58,486 bases of DNA from Flavobacteriaceae bacterium (GTDB lineage: Bacteria; Bacteroidota; Bacteroidia; Flavobacteriales; Flavobacteriaceae): the NCBI GenBank assembly GCA_947461795.1, contig CANHMG010000003.1, positions 1-58,486 on the forward strand. The letters are read 5' to 3'. A program made the position numbers and the translations under genes. A model generated the notes under the pieces. That model was not told the origin of the DNA. It saw only the letters and a program-made list of their open reading frames with translations, and did not search any database. Positions 51,042 through 58,486 of this stretch are shown here, piece by piece; within the stretch, counting starts at the first letter, position 1; each line of letters begins with the position of its first letter.

Positions 51042-51341
51042 ATGAAAAAAATAGTTTTATCAGTTATCGCTGTTTTAGGGTTTGCCTTAACAGGATTTGC
51101 ACAAGAAGGATTAAAAAAAGCGGCTAGCAAAGCAGATGCTGTAGCTAAAGAAGCGAAAAAAACAGACGCTACAGTTAAAGAAGTAAAAACTGCTGTTAAA
51201 GATGCCAAAACTACTGACGCGAAAATGAAAAACGCAAAAGTTGTTTTGAAAAAAGATGGAACTGTAGATAAAAGATACAAAGAAGCAAAAGAGGTTGTTT
51301 TGAAAAAAGACGGAACACCAGATAAAAGATACAAAAAATAA
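51042..51341 (+). CDS. lysine-rich exported peptide with a tandem repeat
   Basis: 99 residues. A signal peptide (about 1-20, ending LTGFAQ) leaves a ~79-residue mature chain that is more than a quarter lysine. The first half is an Ala/Lys/Asp helix (KKAASKADAVAKEAKKTDA); the second half has two copies of VVLKKDGTxDKRYK. No cysteines or membrane segments. It is monocistronic with a strong terminator. The family is not recognised; the charge suggests binding to nucleic acid, lipopolysaccharide or other polyanions, which is only inference. Confidence 0.78.
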   Translation: MKKIVLSVIAVLGFALTGFAQEGLKKAASKADAVAKEAKKTDATVKEVKTAVKDAKTTDAKMKNAKVVLKKDGTVDKRYKEAKEVVLKKDGTPDKRYKK

Positions 51342-51374
51342 AAAAAAGCCACTTCGAAAGGAGTGGCTTTTTTT
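51341..51374. terminator. bidirectional terminator
   Basis: AAAAAAAGCCACT, loop TCGAAAGG, AGTGGCTTTTTTT form a long stem with A and T runs. It lies directly after the lysine-rich peptide gene and can also stop the convergent transporter transcript. Confidence 0.85.
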
Positions 51375-51453
51375 ATGATTACTTTATAATTAATTTTAAA
51401 CAAAAAACTTTTCAGATTTAAAATGCTAAAAGATTTTTTGTTCAGAATGAAGT

Positions 51454-53112
51454 TTAGTGGGCTACTTCTACTTCAATAGCATCTACATCTATGTTTTGTT
51501 TTTTCAGGATGTCTTTTACCAAAAAAGCGAACAAAGTTAAGTATCCAAAACAAACAACAGTGATGATATAAGATTGATGTATTCCAATAATATCCGATAA
51601 TTTTCCTTGAATTGGAGGGATAATTCCTCCTCCTAAAATCATCATAATTAAAAAAGCAGAACCTTGTGAAGTATATTTTCCTAATCCAATAATTGATAAA
51701 CTAAAAATAGCTGGCCACATAATACTACAAGCCAAACCACCTGATAAAAAGGCATAAATAGCAATGGTACCACTCGAAGATAAACCAATCAACATGGCAA
51801 GTATACCAAAACCTCCAAAAATCATTAAAGTTCTTGCTGGTTTGTCTTTACTTAAAAAGAAAGCTCCAATTTGAATACATACACAGAAAACATAATAATA
51901 CAATGGTGTCATATCTTTTCCAGAAAGAATGTTAACCCCTAAAATAATCCCAAAAGCAATCAAAGGAATAATAATTAAAGCCAATGTTTTTGTGTTGCCT
52001 TTTAAGTTGAAAACACTAATAGCTCCAGCCCAACGACCAATCATTAAACTTCCCCAATACATCGAAACGTAAGGCCCAATATCGGAAGATTGCATGCTTC
52101 CAAACTCAGGAAGTTTTAACAATTCTCCTAAGTTACTTCCAATAGCTACTTCTACTCCAACATAAGTAAAAATTGCTAACATCCCTAAAACCAATTGTGG
52201 ATATTGCATAGCTCCCCAACCTTCAGATTTCTTTTGAGCGGATAAATAGGAATATAAAATTCCACCTAAAACAACCAATAAGGCTAGAATCAAAAATTTC
52301 ATTCGATACGATTGTAAATCGGCTAATTCTTGAGTAGAGATAGTAGTAACATCTGTTTGATAGGATTTAAAAATAGGCACAAAACAAGCGGCTAACAATA
52401 CGGTCATTATGACTAACATTCGTAATGCTTTATTGGCTTTTTCCATAGGTTCATCCGCAATTCCACTCGGTACTTTCTTAGAAAAATAAAACATGGCAGC
52501 AGCTGCGATAAACAACAATCCTACTCCGATATATAAAATGACCACTTTACTTAATTCTAAGGCTTTAATTTGTTCATCCGAAACTGAAGCCGCCGTTCCG
52601 AACAATGCTAAGGCAACTACAATTGGTCCGATTGTCGTTCCAAAAGAATTAATTCCACCTCCCAAATTTACACGACTAGCACCCGTTTTAGGATCGCCTA
52701 ATAATATTGCAAACGGATTAGCAGCAGTTTGTTGCAATGAAAAACCTAATGCAACAATAAACAATCCTAATAGCATTCCTGCATAAACATTTGCTTCCAC
52801 AGCAATTATCATAGCACCAGCTCCAAGAGCTGAAAATAACAATCCATAAACAATACTTTTCTTATAGCCCCATTTTCCAACTATATCTTTCCCACTCATG
52901 TCTCCCATTGCAAATAATAATAATGCGCCAATATAGTACGCGGTATAAAATGCAAAATCAACCAATTGTGATTGAAACTGGTCTAATGAAAAATAACTTT
53001 TACAAAACGGAATAAAAATACTGTTACCAGCAGCAATAAATCCCCAAAAGAAAAACACGGTAATCAAGGTATACAATGCAGGGTAATTGGTTTTAGTGTG
53101 ATTTGAATTCAT
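51454..53112 (-). CDS. sugar MFS transporter (FucP/GluP type)
   Basis: 552 residues with about 12 to 14 membrane helices. The N-terminal [22 protein letters not shown] and [18 protein letters not shown] segments are characteristic of the FucP/GluP sugar:proton symporter group, as is [13 protein letters not shown]. It is longer than FucP (~440) because of an extra loop around residues 225-305. It starts 18 bases after the GH97 gene, so the pair forms an operon that probably releases and imports glucose or another monosaccharide. The exact sugar is not readable from sequence. Confidence 0.88.
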   Translation of the reverse strand: MNSNHTKTNYPALYTLITVFFFWGFIAAGNSIFIPFCKSYFSLDQFQSQLVDFAFYTAYYIGALLLFAMGDMSGKDIVGKWGYKKSIVYGLLFSALGAGAMIIAVEANVYAGMLLGLFIVALGFSLQQTAANPFAILLGDPKTGASRVNLGGGINSFGTTIGPIVVALALFGTAASVSDEQIKALELSKVVILYIGVGLLFIAAAAMFYFSKKVPSGIADEPMEKANKALRMLVIMTVLLAACFVPIFKSYQTDVTTISTQELADLQSYRMKFLILALLVVLGGILYSYLSAQKKSEGWGAMQYPQLVLGMLAIFTYVGVEVAIGSNLGELLKLPEFGSMQSSDIGPYVSMYWGSLMIGRWAGAISVFNLKGNTKTLALIIIPLIAFGIILGVNILSGKDMTPLYYYVFCVCIQIGAFFLSKDKPARTLMIFGGFGILAMLIGLSSSGTIAIYAFLSGGLACSIMWPAIFSLSIIGLGKYTSQGSAFLIMMILGGGIIPPIQGKLSDIIGIHQSYIITVVCFGYLTLFAFLVKDILKKQNIDVDAIEVEVAH

Positions 53113-53130
53113 AGATGTTAATTGGTTTGG

Positions 53131-55230
53131 TTAATTAATTGGTAGGAAACGAATAGCAGTTCCTCCTCCAGGAGCTAAATGTAATTTAATTTTTGATTTA
53201 TTGGTAACTTGTATCGTTTTTATAGCATACGATTTTGGGTTTACATTCCAAGAGGCGTCTTTCCCATCTTCGTAAATAGTGACTTGATACTTTTTATTTG
53301 AGGAAAGAAAATCACATTTTATTTCGGTGTCTCTAGCGTTTTCGTCGGTAATTGCTCCTAAAAACCAAGTTTCTTTTCCTTTAGCTTTTCGCGCAACGGT
53401 AATATAATCACCAGGTTCTGCTTCGAGGTATTTACTTTCTTGCCAATCAACAGCAACATCTTTAATAAATTGAAAGGCATCAAGATATTTCTCATAATTC
53501 TCTGGTAAATCTGCCGCCATTTGCAATGGAGAATACATCGTAATGTAAAGTGCTAATTGTTTGGCTAAAGTGGTATGCACTTGTGCCGTTTTGGTTTTAT
53601 CATACGCACTCATTTTGATTTCGAAGATGCCTGGCGTATAATCCATCGGACCGCCGAGTAATCTTGTGAAGGGTAAAATGGTTTCGTGCATCGGTGGATT
53701 TCCGACACTCCACGCATTGAACTCGTTTCCCCTCGCCGCTTCGGCACAAATATAATTGGGATAGGTCCTGTGCACACCCGTTGGTCTTGAACTTTCGTGT
53801 GAGTTGACCATAATTTGATACTCTGCAGCTCGTTTGGCTACATGCAGATAATGATTGACCATCGATTGTCCATCATGAAACTCACCTCGTGGAATAATCC
53901 ACCCTACATAGCCAGTTTTTACGGCTTGATATCCATAGTCTTTCATCAAGTTGAAAGCACGATCCAAATGTCTTTCATAATTCGAAACTGAGGCAGAAGT
54001 TTCGTGATGCATAATCATTTTGATGCCTTTTGATTTCGCATAATCATTCACTTCTTTCAAATCAAAATCAGGATACGGCGTGACAAAATCAAACACTTCT
54101 TCTTTGCGATTACCAAACCATTCTTCCCAACCCACATTCCAGCCTTCAACTAAAACACCATCGAAACCATTTGTAGCAGCAAAATCAATATATCGTTTAG
54201 TATTCGCAGTGGTCGCTCCGTGTTTTCCTGTTGGTTTTAATACATCTTCAGGTTTGTTTTGCGCATTTTGGGAACCTGCATAATCCCAAGTTGATTTTCC
54301 GACGTGCATTTCCCACCAAATACCGACGTATTTCATCGGTTTGATCCAGGACGTATCGTCAATTTTGGAAGGTTCATTCAAATTCAAAATCATCTTAGAC
54401 CCGACAATATCGCGGGCGTCATTGCTGACCATAATCGTTCTCCAAGGCGATACGCAAGGTGTTCTCAAATTGGCTTTATCACCTATAGCGTTGGGAACCA
54501 AATGTGATTTCAAAGACAATTTTGTCACATCAACATCCAAATGCATCAAGGGATAATTAACGACCGCGGCTTCAAAAATATTAAGATACGTATTGTCTTT
54601 TGATTTCATCATCAATGGCGCCTGCACAATAAATTGTCCAGCGATAGATTTCATTCCAATGCCATTATTCAAATCGACTTTCTTCGTATCAATTTCGGAG
54701 AACAGCGATTCTTGGTAGATATATTCGTTGCTGTCAAAATCGCCAGGCAACCAAAAAACTTTGTGATTATCGGTTAAGTTAAACTCTGTAACTTCCTCTT
54801 TAATAGTAAAATAATTCAAATCTTTTTGCAAAGGAAAATCATATCTAAAGGCAACCCCTTCGTCAAAAACTCTAAAAATAATATTCATTTTTCGACCAGT
54901 ACCTACTTGAGAAAGAGCAATTGTTAATTCGTTATAGTGATTGACAATATTCGATTGTTCTCCCAAAACAGGCTGCCACGTTTCGTTGAAAGTTGAAGTT
55001 TTAGAATCTACCATTTGAAAATCAGCCGCCAGGTCGGTACCTTCTTTTAAAGTAATACCCAAATAACTTTGCAGAATAACTGGTTTGTTTTTATAGACAA
55101 CAGTATAGATAGGTTTTCCTTTTTCAGCAAAACCAAAAGTTAGCAGAATTTGTTTTGATGGAGATAGAACACTTTGCGCTTGAGTAACGCTAAATACCAA
55201 TAGAATAATAAAAGAAAAGAAAGATTTCAT
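53131..55230 (-). CDS. glycoside hydrolase family 97 (SusB-like alpha-glucosidase)
   Basis: 699 residues from the ATG at 55230, which gives a signal peptide (about 1-19, ending VTQAQ); an earlier ATG at 55257 adds nine residues before it. GH97 order: N-terminal beta-sandwich, then the barrel with KYVGIWWEMHVG, DGVLVEGWNVGWEEWFG, MIMHHETSASV, AVKTGYVG, VNSHESSRPTG and GNEFNAWSVG, and a C-terminal beta domain. The KTGYVG segment has Gly where retaining members carry the nucleophile Asp, while the Glu residues of the inverting type are present, so it is probably an inverting alpha-glucosidase in the periplasm. It heads an operon with the MFS transporter. Confidence 0.92.
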   Translation of the reverse strand: MKSFFSFIILLVFSVTQAQSVLSPSKQILLTFGFAEKGKPIYTVVYKNKPVILQSYLGITLKEGTDLAADFQMVDSKTSTFNETWQPVLGEQSNIVNHYNELTIALSQVGTGRKMNIIFRVFDEGVAFRYDFPLQKDLNYFTIKEEVTEFNLTDNHKVFWLPGDFDSNEYIYQESLFSEIDTKKVDLNNGIGMKSIAGQFIVQAPLMMKSKDNTYLNIFEAAVVNYPLMHLDVDVTKLSLKSHLVPNAIGDKANLRTPCVSPWRTIMVSNDARDIVGSKMILNLNEPSKIDDTSWIKPMKYVGIWWEMHVGKSTWDYAGSQNAQNKPEDVLKPTGKHGATTANTKRYIDFAATNGFDGVLVEGWNVGWEEWFGNRKEEVFDFVTPYPDFDLKEVNDYAKSKGIKMIMHHETSASVSNYERHLDRAFNLMKDYGYQAVKTGYVGWIIPRGEFHDGQSMVNHYLHVAKRAAEYQIMVNSHESSRPTGVHRTYPNYICAEAARGNEFNAWSVGNPPMHETILPFTRLLGGPMDYTPGIFEIKMSAYDKTKTAQVHTTLAKQLALYITMYSPLQMAADLPENYEKYLDAFQFIKDVAVDWQESKYLEAEPGDYITVARKAKGKETWFLGAITDENARDTEIKCDFLSSNKKYQVTIYEDGKDASWNVNPKSYAIKTIQVTNKSKIKLHLAPGGGTAIRFLPIN

Positions 55231-55270
55231 ATCAAAAAATTTGACTAAAGATAGCAACTTTTATAAAAGA

Positions 55271-55305
55271 AAAAATCCTAGTTAGAAAAAACTAAATAGG
55301 ATTTT
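55271..55305 (-). terminator. intrinsic terminator after the saccharopine-dehydrogenase-like gene
   Basis: AAAATCCTA and TAGGATTTT form a 9-pair outer stem around an imperfect TTAG/CTAA inner stem, with T runs. It lies 20 bases after the gene's stop on the minus strand and isolates the downstream GH97 operon. Confidence 0.72.
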
Positions 55306-55324
55306 AAAATTTTAGTATTGTTGA

Positions 55325-56527
55325 TTATTTACCCTCTACATAGTCTTGCAAATACTCGAATCTTTTCGTGAGCTTACCGTTCTCTGTCATTTTGGATCGT
55401 TGCAAAATGCCGTCTTTGTCACCATTAAAGAAGGCTGGAATCACATACTTCATGAACATTTCACCAAATCCTTCGCTGGCATCTTTAGGCAATTCGCAAG
55501 GCAAATTATCAACGGACATGACTACAATAGCTCCAGGATGTGTATACGGAACTTCTTTATTTTCAGAAGGCAAATAACCAAAAAACGGATCAGCAATCGT
55601 TGATGCTTTAACTGTACAAGCAATGGGACCATCCACATCACAGGAAATATCAGCCACTACTTTTATTTTACAATCAACCGCTTGCAACATAGTTTGCGAC
55701 ACTATTTCAGGGCCATCATTTCCGTAAAAATGACCTGCCATAAAAATATCAGAGACTTTGGAAAAACGTTCAAAATTGGAAGTGTATGCTGTTGGATTTG
55801 CATAATAATCTTCTTTTGAAATAGGTTTGCCATCTTTACGTTGGTAGTATTCCGTTACATCAATTTGAGTATATACGGGTTCTGAGTAGTTTTTGGTTAA
55901 ATAATTATCAAAAGACACTTCTTTAATTTTAATTCCATCTAAAATCTCTTTGGCACCCATAGCTACTTTTCCATGGCCAGTAAGCACTATTTTAATGGGA
56001 GGCAAAACTTGTCGTTTGAGTTTGTTGACTAAATCTTCTTTGCTCGAAAGGGTTTCTGCTTTTGGGATGGCAAACAATTCGAATTTCATTCCAAAAGCCC
56101 TTAATCCATTATAAGCACCAACAATTCCGGCATATCTTCCAAAACCAATTAATCTTTTAAATTTAGAATCAACGATGGTTTCATGATCGTATAAATCAAT
56201 TTTTTTATCTAAAATCGCTTGCAATAATTTCCGATTGTGTGCTTGTTTTTTGAGTGTATGTGAAAAGAAGAAATACTTTTTGTTCGGGATTAAAGCATCA
56301 ATAGGAACTTCTTTTACGCCGAAAAGTACCTCACAGTCGCTCATATCGTCGGCAACTTCAATGCCTTGCGCTACATATTCTTCGTCAGAAAAAACACGAA
56401 TATCGGAATGCTCTACTTTAATTTTTACTTCAGGATGCTCTTTTTTCATGCGCCCTAATTCCTCGGGTGTGAATACAACTCTGCGGTCAGGTGGATTTTT
56501 TCTTTCTTTGATAATTCCGAATTTCAT
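55325..56527 (-). CDS. saccharopine dehydrogenase-like NAD(P)-dependent oxidoreductase
   Basis: 400 residues. The N-terminus MKFGIIKERKNPPDRRVVFTPEE and the FGVKEVPIDALIPNKKYFFFSHTLKKQAHN segment match the alanine dehydrogenase/LYS1-type fold; the nucleotide-binding part follows IKIVLTGHGKVAMGAKEIL, and the segment VVADISCDVDGPIACT is typical of LYS1-like saccharopine dehydrogenases. It probably catalyses an NAD(P)-linked amino-acid reaction near lysine metabolism, but no pathway neighbours are present. It has a -7 element 26 bases upstream and its own terminator. Confidence 0.83.
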   Translation of the reverse strand: MKFGIIKERKNPPDRRVVFTPEELGRMKKEHPEVKIKVEHSDIRVFSDEEYVAQGIEVADDMSDCEVLFGVKEVPIDALIPNKKYFFFSHTLKKQAHNRKLLQAILDKKIDLYDHETIVDSKFKRLIGFGRYAGIVGAYNGLRAFGMKFELFAIPKAETLSSKEDLVNKLKRQVLPPIKIVLTGHGKVAMGAKEILDGIKIKEVSFDNYLTKNYSEPVYTQIDVTEYYQRKDGKPISKEDYYANPTAYTSNFERFSKVSDIFMAGHFYGNDGPEIVSQTMLQAVDCKIKVVADISCDVDGPIACTVKASTIADPFFGYLPSENKEVPYTHPGAIVVMSVDNLPCELPKDASEGFGEMFMKYVIPAFFNGDKDGILQRSKMTENGKLTKRFEYLQDYVEGK

Positions 56528-56553
56528 AGACTTGGGATAATTTTTAACGGGTT

Positions 56554-56561
56554 CAAATGTA
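56554..56561 (-). promoter_or_regulatory. -7 promoter element (TACATTTG)
   Basis: Exact TAnnTTTG match on the minus strand, 26 bases before the saccharopine-dehydrogenase-like ATG. Confidence 0.55.
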
Positions 56562-56677
56562 CTCTATAACTACAACGTTTTCAAAACTTTTTTTCTTAAA
56601 ATTAAAGTCATAAAAAATGGTTAATAAAATGTTCATAAACCCTAAATTAGGTAAGAATTCTCGTAGCTTTGTTTCTC

Positions 56678-56685
56678 TATATTTG
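56678..56685 (+). promoter_or_regulatory. -7 promoter element (TATATTTG)
   Basis: Exact TAnnTTTG match 17 bases before the serine hydrolase ATG. Confidence 0.6.
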
Positions 56686-56702
56686 CTAACAAAGCTTATA
56701 AT

Positions 56703-57902
56703 ATGAGATCCAATAAATTTTTCTACTATATATTCCTTATCGGTATTTTCTTTTTAATGATTACTTGTACTCGACAAGATCGTCTGGATTCTTCTGAAGA
56801 AAGTGGCGTCAACGAAAAAGGATTACCCACAATGATTGCCTCTAACGTGAAGTTTTCTAAATTAACTTCCTCGTATCTTAATGCTAAAAAAGCTTCTGTT
56901 GAGCGTTATTGCAATAAATATTGGAGCAATGAAAACAATAATTTTAGTTTTTTAGTAGCCAAAGATGGTCAAATCATCTACGAACGTTACCAAGGCATTG
57001 GTAACAGAGAACAAGATATCGCTATCACTCAAAATACGCCCATGCATATTGCGTCAGTAAGCAAAGTGCTAACCGCAACAGCAACATTGCTTTTGATCAA
57101 CCAAAACAAAATCGGATTAGACCAAAAAGTAAATACGATTTTAGATAATTTTCCTTACCCAGAAATTACCGTTAGAACTTTATTAGATCACAGAAGCGGA
57201 CTCCGTAATTACGCGTATTTCACAGAAGACAAAGGCGTTTGGGATCGACATAAAACGTTGAACAATCAAGATATTTTGAACTTATTTGTGGAAAAGAATA
57301 TCCAATTAGAATCGACTACGGATACTCGATTTGCCTATTGCAATACGAATTATGCAGTCTTGGCTTGCATCATAGAAAAGATCACTGAAATGTCCTATCC
57401 ACAGGCGATGAAGGAAATGATTTTCAATCCCTTAGGAATGACAGATACATACGTTTTTGAGTACGACAAACACTTAGAAACAGCGATTCCTTCTTATAAA
57501 GCGAGCAATATGCGTTTGGCCTATGACTATTTAGATGCCGTTTATGGAGATAAAAATATCTATTCAACGCCAAGAGATTTGCTCAAATTTGACATGGCAC
57601 GCAGAGCACCAACGTTTTTAAAGAAAAAACTCCGTGACCAAATATATGTAGGCTACAGCAACGAGCACAAAGGCACTAAAAATTATGGTCTGGGAATGCG
57701 CATGGTGGAATGGGAAACGGGACAAAAGTTCTTTTTCCACAACGGTTGGTGGCACGGCAATACTTCTTCTTATATTACTTTGATGAAAGAAGGCGTAACG
57801 ATTATTGCACTTTCAAATAAGTTCAACAAGAATATCTACGCCATGCGGAAGTTGGCGCCAGTCTTTGGTGATTATCCTTTTGACTTTGTGGATGAAGAGT
57901 AG
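56703..57902 (+). CDS. beta-lactamase-fold serine hydrolase lipoprotein
   Basis: 399 residues. The signal MRSNKFFYYIFLIGIFFLMITC ends in a lipobox (MITC), so the protein should be lipid-anchored. The class C beta-lactamase/esterase fold has its three motifs in order: SVSK (Ser118, Lys121), YCN (Tyr212, Asn214) and HNG (His346). Such proteins are usually D-alanyl peptidases, esterases or unknown hydrolases rather than antibiotic-resistance enzymes. It has its own -7 element, and no partner gene follows before ssrA. Confidence 0.9.
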   Translation: MRSNKFFYYIFLIGIFFLMITCTRQDRLDSSEESGVNEKGLPTMIASNVKFSKLTSSYLNAKKASVERYCNKYWSNENNNFSFLVAKDGQIIYERYQGIGNREQDIAITQNTPMHIASVSKVLTATATLLLINQNKIGLDQKVNTILDNFPYPEITVRTLLDHRSGLRNYAYFTEDKGVWDRHKTLNNQDILNLFVEKNIQLESTTDTRFAYCNTNYAVLACIIEKITEMSYPQAMKEMIFNPLGMTDTYVFEYDKHLETAIPSYKASNMRLAYDYLDAVYGDKNIYSTPRDLLKFDMARRAPTFLKKKLRDQIYVGYSNEHKGTKNYGLGMRMVEWETGQKFFFHNGWWHGNTSSYITLMKEGVTIIALSNKFNKNIYAMRKLAPVFGDYPFDFVDEE

Positions 57903-57981
57903 TTGTCGGTTATTAGTTGTCAGTCGTCAGTTGCGTGAGGGGTTGAAGTGTTAGCCCGGAACGCAGTGAGGACTATAACGG

Positions 57982-58013
57982 AAAACCCGACGGCGGATTT
58001 GGAGTCGTTTTTC
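57982..58013 (+). terminator. possible terminator after the serine hydrolase gene
   Basis: AAAACCCGAC and GTCGTTTTT can pair with a two-base bulge around a 12-base loop, followed by T-rich sequence. Weak; about 80 bases after the stop. Confidence 0.3.
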
Positions 58014-58089
58014 TATAGAATTTTGTTTGCGCCGGCACGCCCACAAAAACTTTAGCGCTCAGTTAACAACTGAAACCCGATTTATACCT

Positions 58090-58097
58090 TATATTTG
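58090..58097 (+). promoter_or_regulatory. -7 promoter element for ssrA (TATATTTG)
   Basis: Exact TAnnTTTG match 71 bases before the predicted mature 5' end of tmRNA, leaving room for a leader that RNase P would remove. Confidence 0.5.
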
Positions 58098-58168
58098 CCG
58101 ACGGAATCGCGTTGTTGATTTCAGCTGTCAACCGACAACTGAGAACCGACAACCGATAACTAAAATCT

Positions 58169-58486
58169 GGGGTCGACTGGTTTTGACAGCAAGTCGAATT
58201 GAACAGTAAGCACGTCGAGAACGGAGACAAATCTCGTAAATCCATGTCTCAAAACTCTACACGGCGAAGGAAACTACGCTCTTGCTGCATAATCTGAATT
58301 AAAGTAAGATTAGCCACGTCCTACCAGGTAGGAAAGTGAGATTTACCTCGACAGCCTTGGTTCTTGGCGGTCGGTTTAGGTGAATCGTAAATAGGAACCT
58401 AAGCATCGTTTGGCTTCGAGACGGTGACAAAAATTAAAGAAGATAAGCGTTTGGTGGTTGTTCCTGTCCTAGCCCAACGTCGAAAA
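58169..58486 (+). ncRNA. ssrA: tmRNA (SsrA), 3' end cut by window edge
   Basis: The 5' end GGGGTCGACTGGTTTTGACA is the acceptor and D-like part of tmRNA. The tag frame at 58263-58292 reads GGC GAA GGA AAC TAC GCT CTT GCT GCA TAA, giving GEGNYALAA, a Bacteroidota-like tag ending in the ALAA degron. GC-rich pseudoknot-like stretches follow (for example CCTACCAGGTAGG at 58321-58333). About 318 bases are present; the 3' tRNA-like half with the T arm and CCA is not, so the gene continues beyond base 58486. tmRNA rescues ribosomes stalled on broken messages and tags the product for proteolysis. Confidence 0.93.

Larger units (their letters stand above)
57902..58160. repeat. inverted pair of degenerate 7-base tandem arrays flanking the ssrA promoter region
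   Basis: The right array (58129-58160) reads CAACCGA, CAACTGA, GAACCGA, CAACCGA, TAAC. The left array (57902-57933), read on the minus strand, gives CAACTGA, CGACTGA, CAACTAA, TAACCGA, CAAC. Two further units (CAACTGA, AACCCGA) lie at 58067-58080. About 195 bases separate the main arrays, and no gene is present between them. Confidence 0.68.

Noticed and set aside
55231..55257. ATG at 55257 for the GH97 gene
   Set aside because: It places nine residues before an otherwise perfect signal peptide starting at 55230.
58027..58245. 60-codon open frames on both strands near the right end
   Set aside because: They run through the heptamer array and tmRNA and have no coding character.
58467..58475. 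CCTAGCCC word in ssrA as another copy of the dispersed hairpin element
   Set aside because: Only about nine bases match, and the rest of the element is absent within the visible tmRNA.

Overview
The window looks like chromosomal DNA of a Flavobacterium-type member of the Bacteroidota. The evidence is low GC, TAnnTTTG-type -7 promoter elements placed shortly before start codons, proteins with type IX secretion (T9SS) C-terminal signals, a SusB-like GH97 glycosidase, BT_3928-family and DUF1599 genes, a fused E1 alpha/beta dehydrogenase, and a tmRNA whose tag reads GEGNYALAA. I see no phage, insertion sequence, CRISPR array or tRNA gene.

Layout. (1) 1-11402, minus strand: one enormous open frame of at least 3800 codons that runs off the left edge. 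It is a secreted, repeat-built surface protein (about 18 MBG/YDG-type repeats, four Ig-like modules, a propeller-like island, a duplicated ~215-residue module, MopE-like metal motifs). (2) 11574-14966: a second, 1130-residue secreted protein with a T9SS-type C-terminus. (3) 15336-17938: a divergent three-gene set of lipoprotein, SdiA-regulated-like propeller and porin O/P. (4) 18114-23069: T9SS cargo, SIMPL protein, rhomboid protease, LpxL-like acyltransferase and class V aminotransferase. (5) 23108-29570: glmM, divergent from an ACP phosphodiesterase-ggt-AlkD-like operon, then a ClC-CBS channel. (6) 29779-39027: uvrA, a LOG-family protein, an M1-like pseudo-peptidase fused to an outer-membrane barrel, and the fused E1 dehydrogenase. 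(7) 39132-46989: small envelope proteins, a GNAT enzyme, an unlisted 59-residue membrane protein, rlmH, folP, and a DUF1599-BT_3928-TlpA-tpiA-prmA-clpS run. (8) 46997-50958: split YeeE/YedE transporter, DUF4199, lipoprotein, kdsA and a barrel protein. (9) 51042-57902: a lysine-rich secreted peptide, a GH97-sugar transporter operon, a saccharopine-dehydrogenase-like enzyme and a serine hydrolase lipoprotein. (10) 58169-end: tmRNA, cut by the right edge.

Most of the window is ordinary housekeeping and envelope biology: peptidoglycan and LPS precursors (glmM, kdsA, acyltransferase), glycolysis (tpiA), repair (uvrA, AlkD-like), folate (folP) and translation upkeep (rlmH, prmA, clpS, ssrA). The accessory signal is in the giant repeat protein and its secreted neighbour, and in two families of intergenic elements. 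The first is a dispersed hairpin element whose arms covary between copies (29593-29672, 32727-32805, 49027-49188). The second is inverted pairs of degenerate 7- or 8-base tandem arrays (24534-24631, 27591-27718, 57902-58160). I found no clear new defence or metabolic system; these elements, the giant protein and the pseudo-peptidase/barrel fusion are the best leads.
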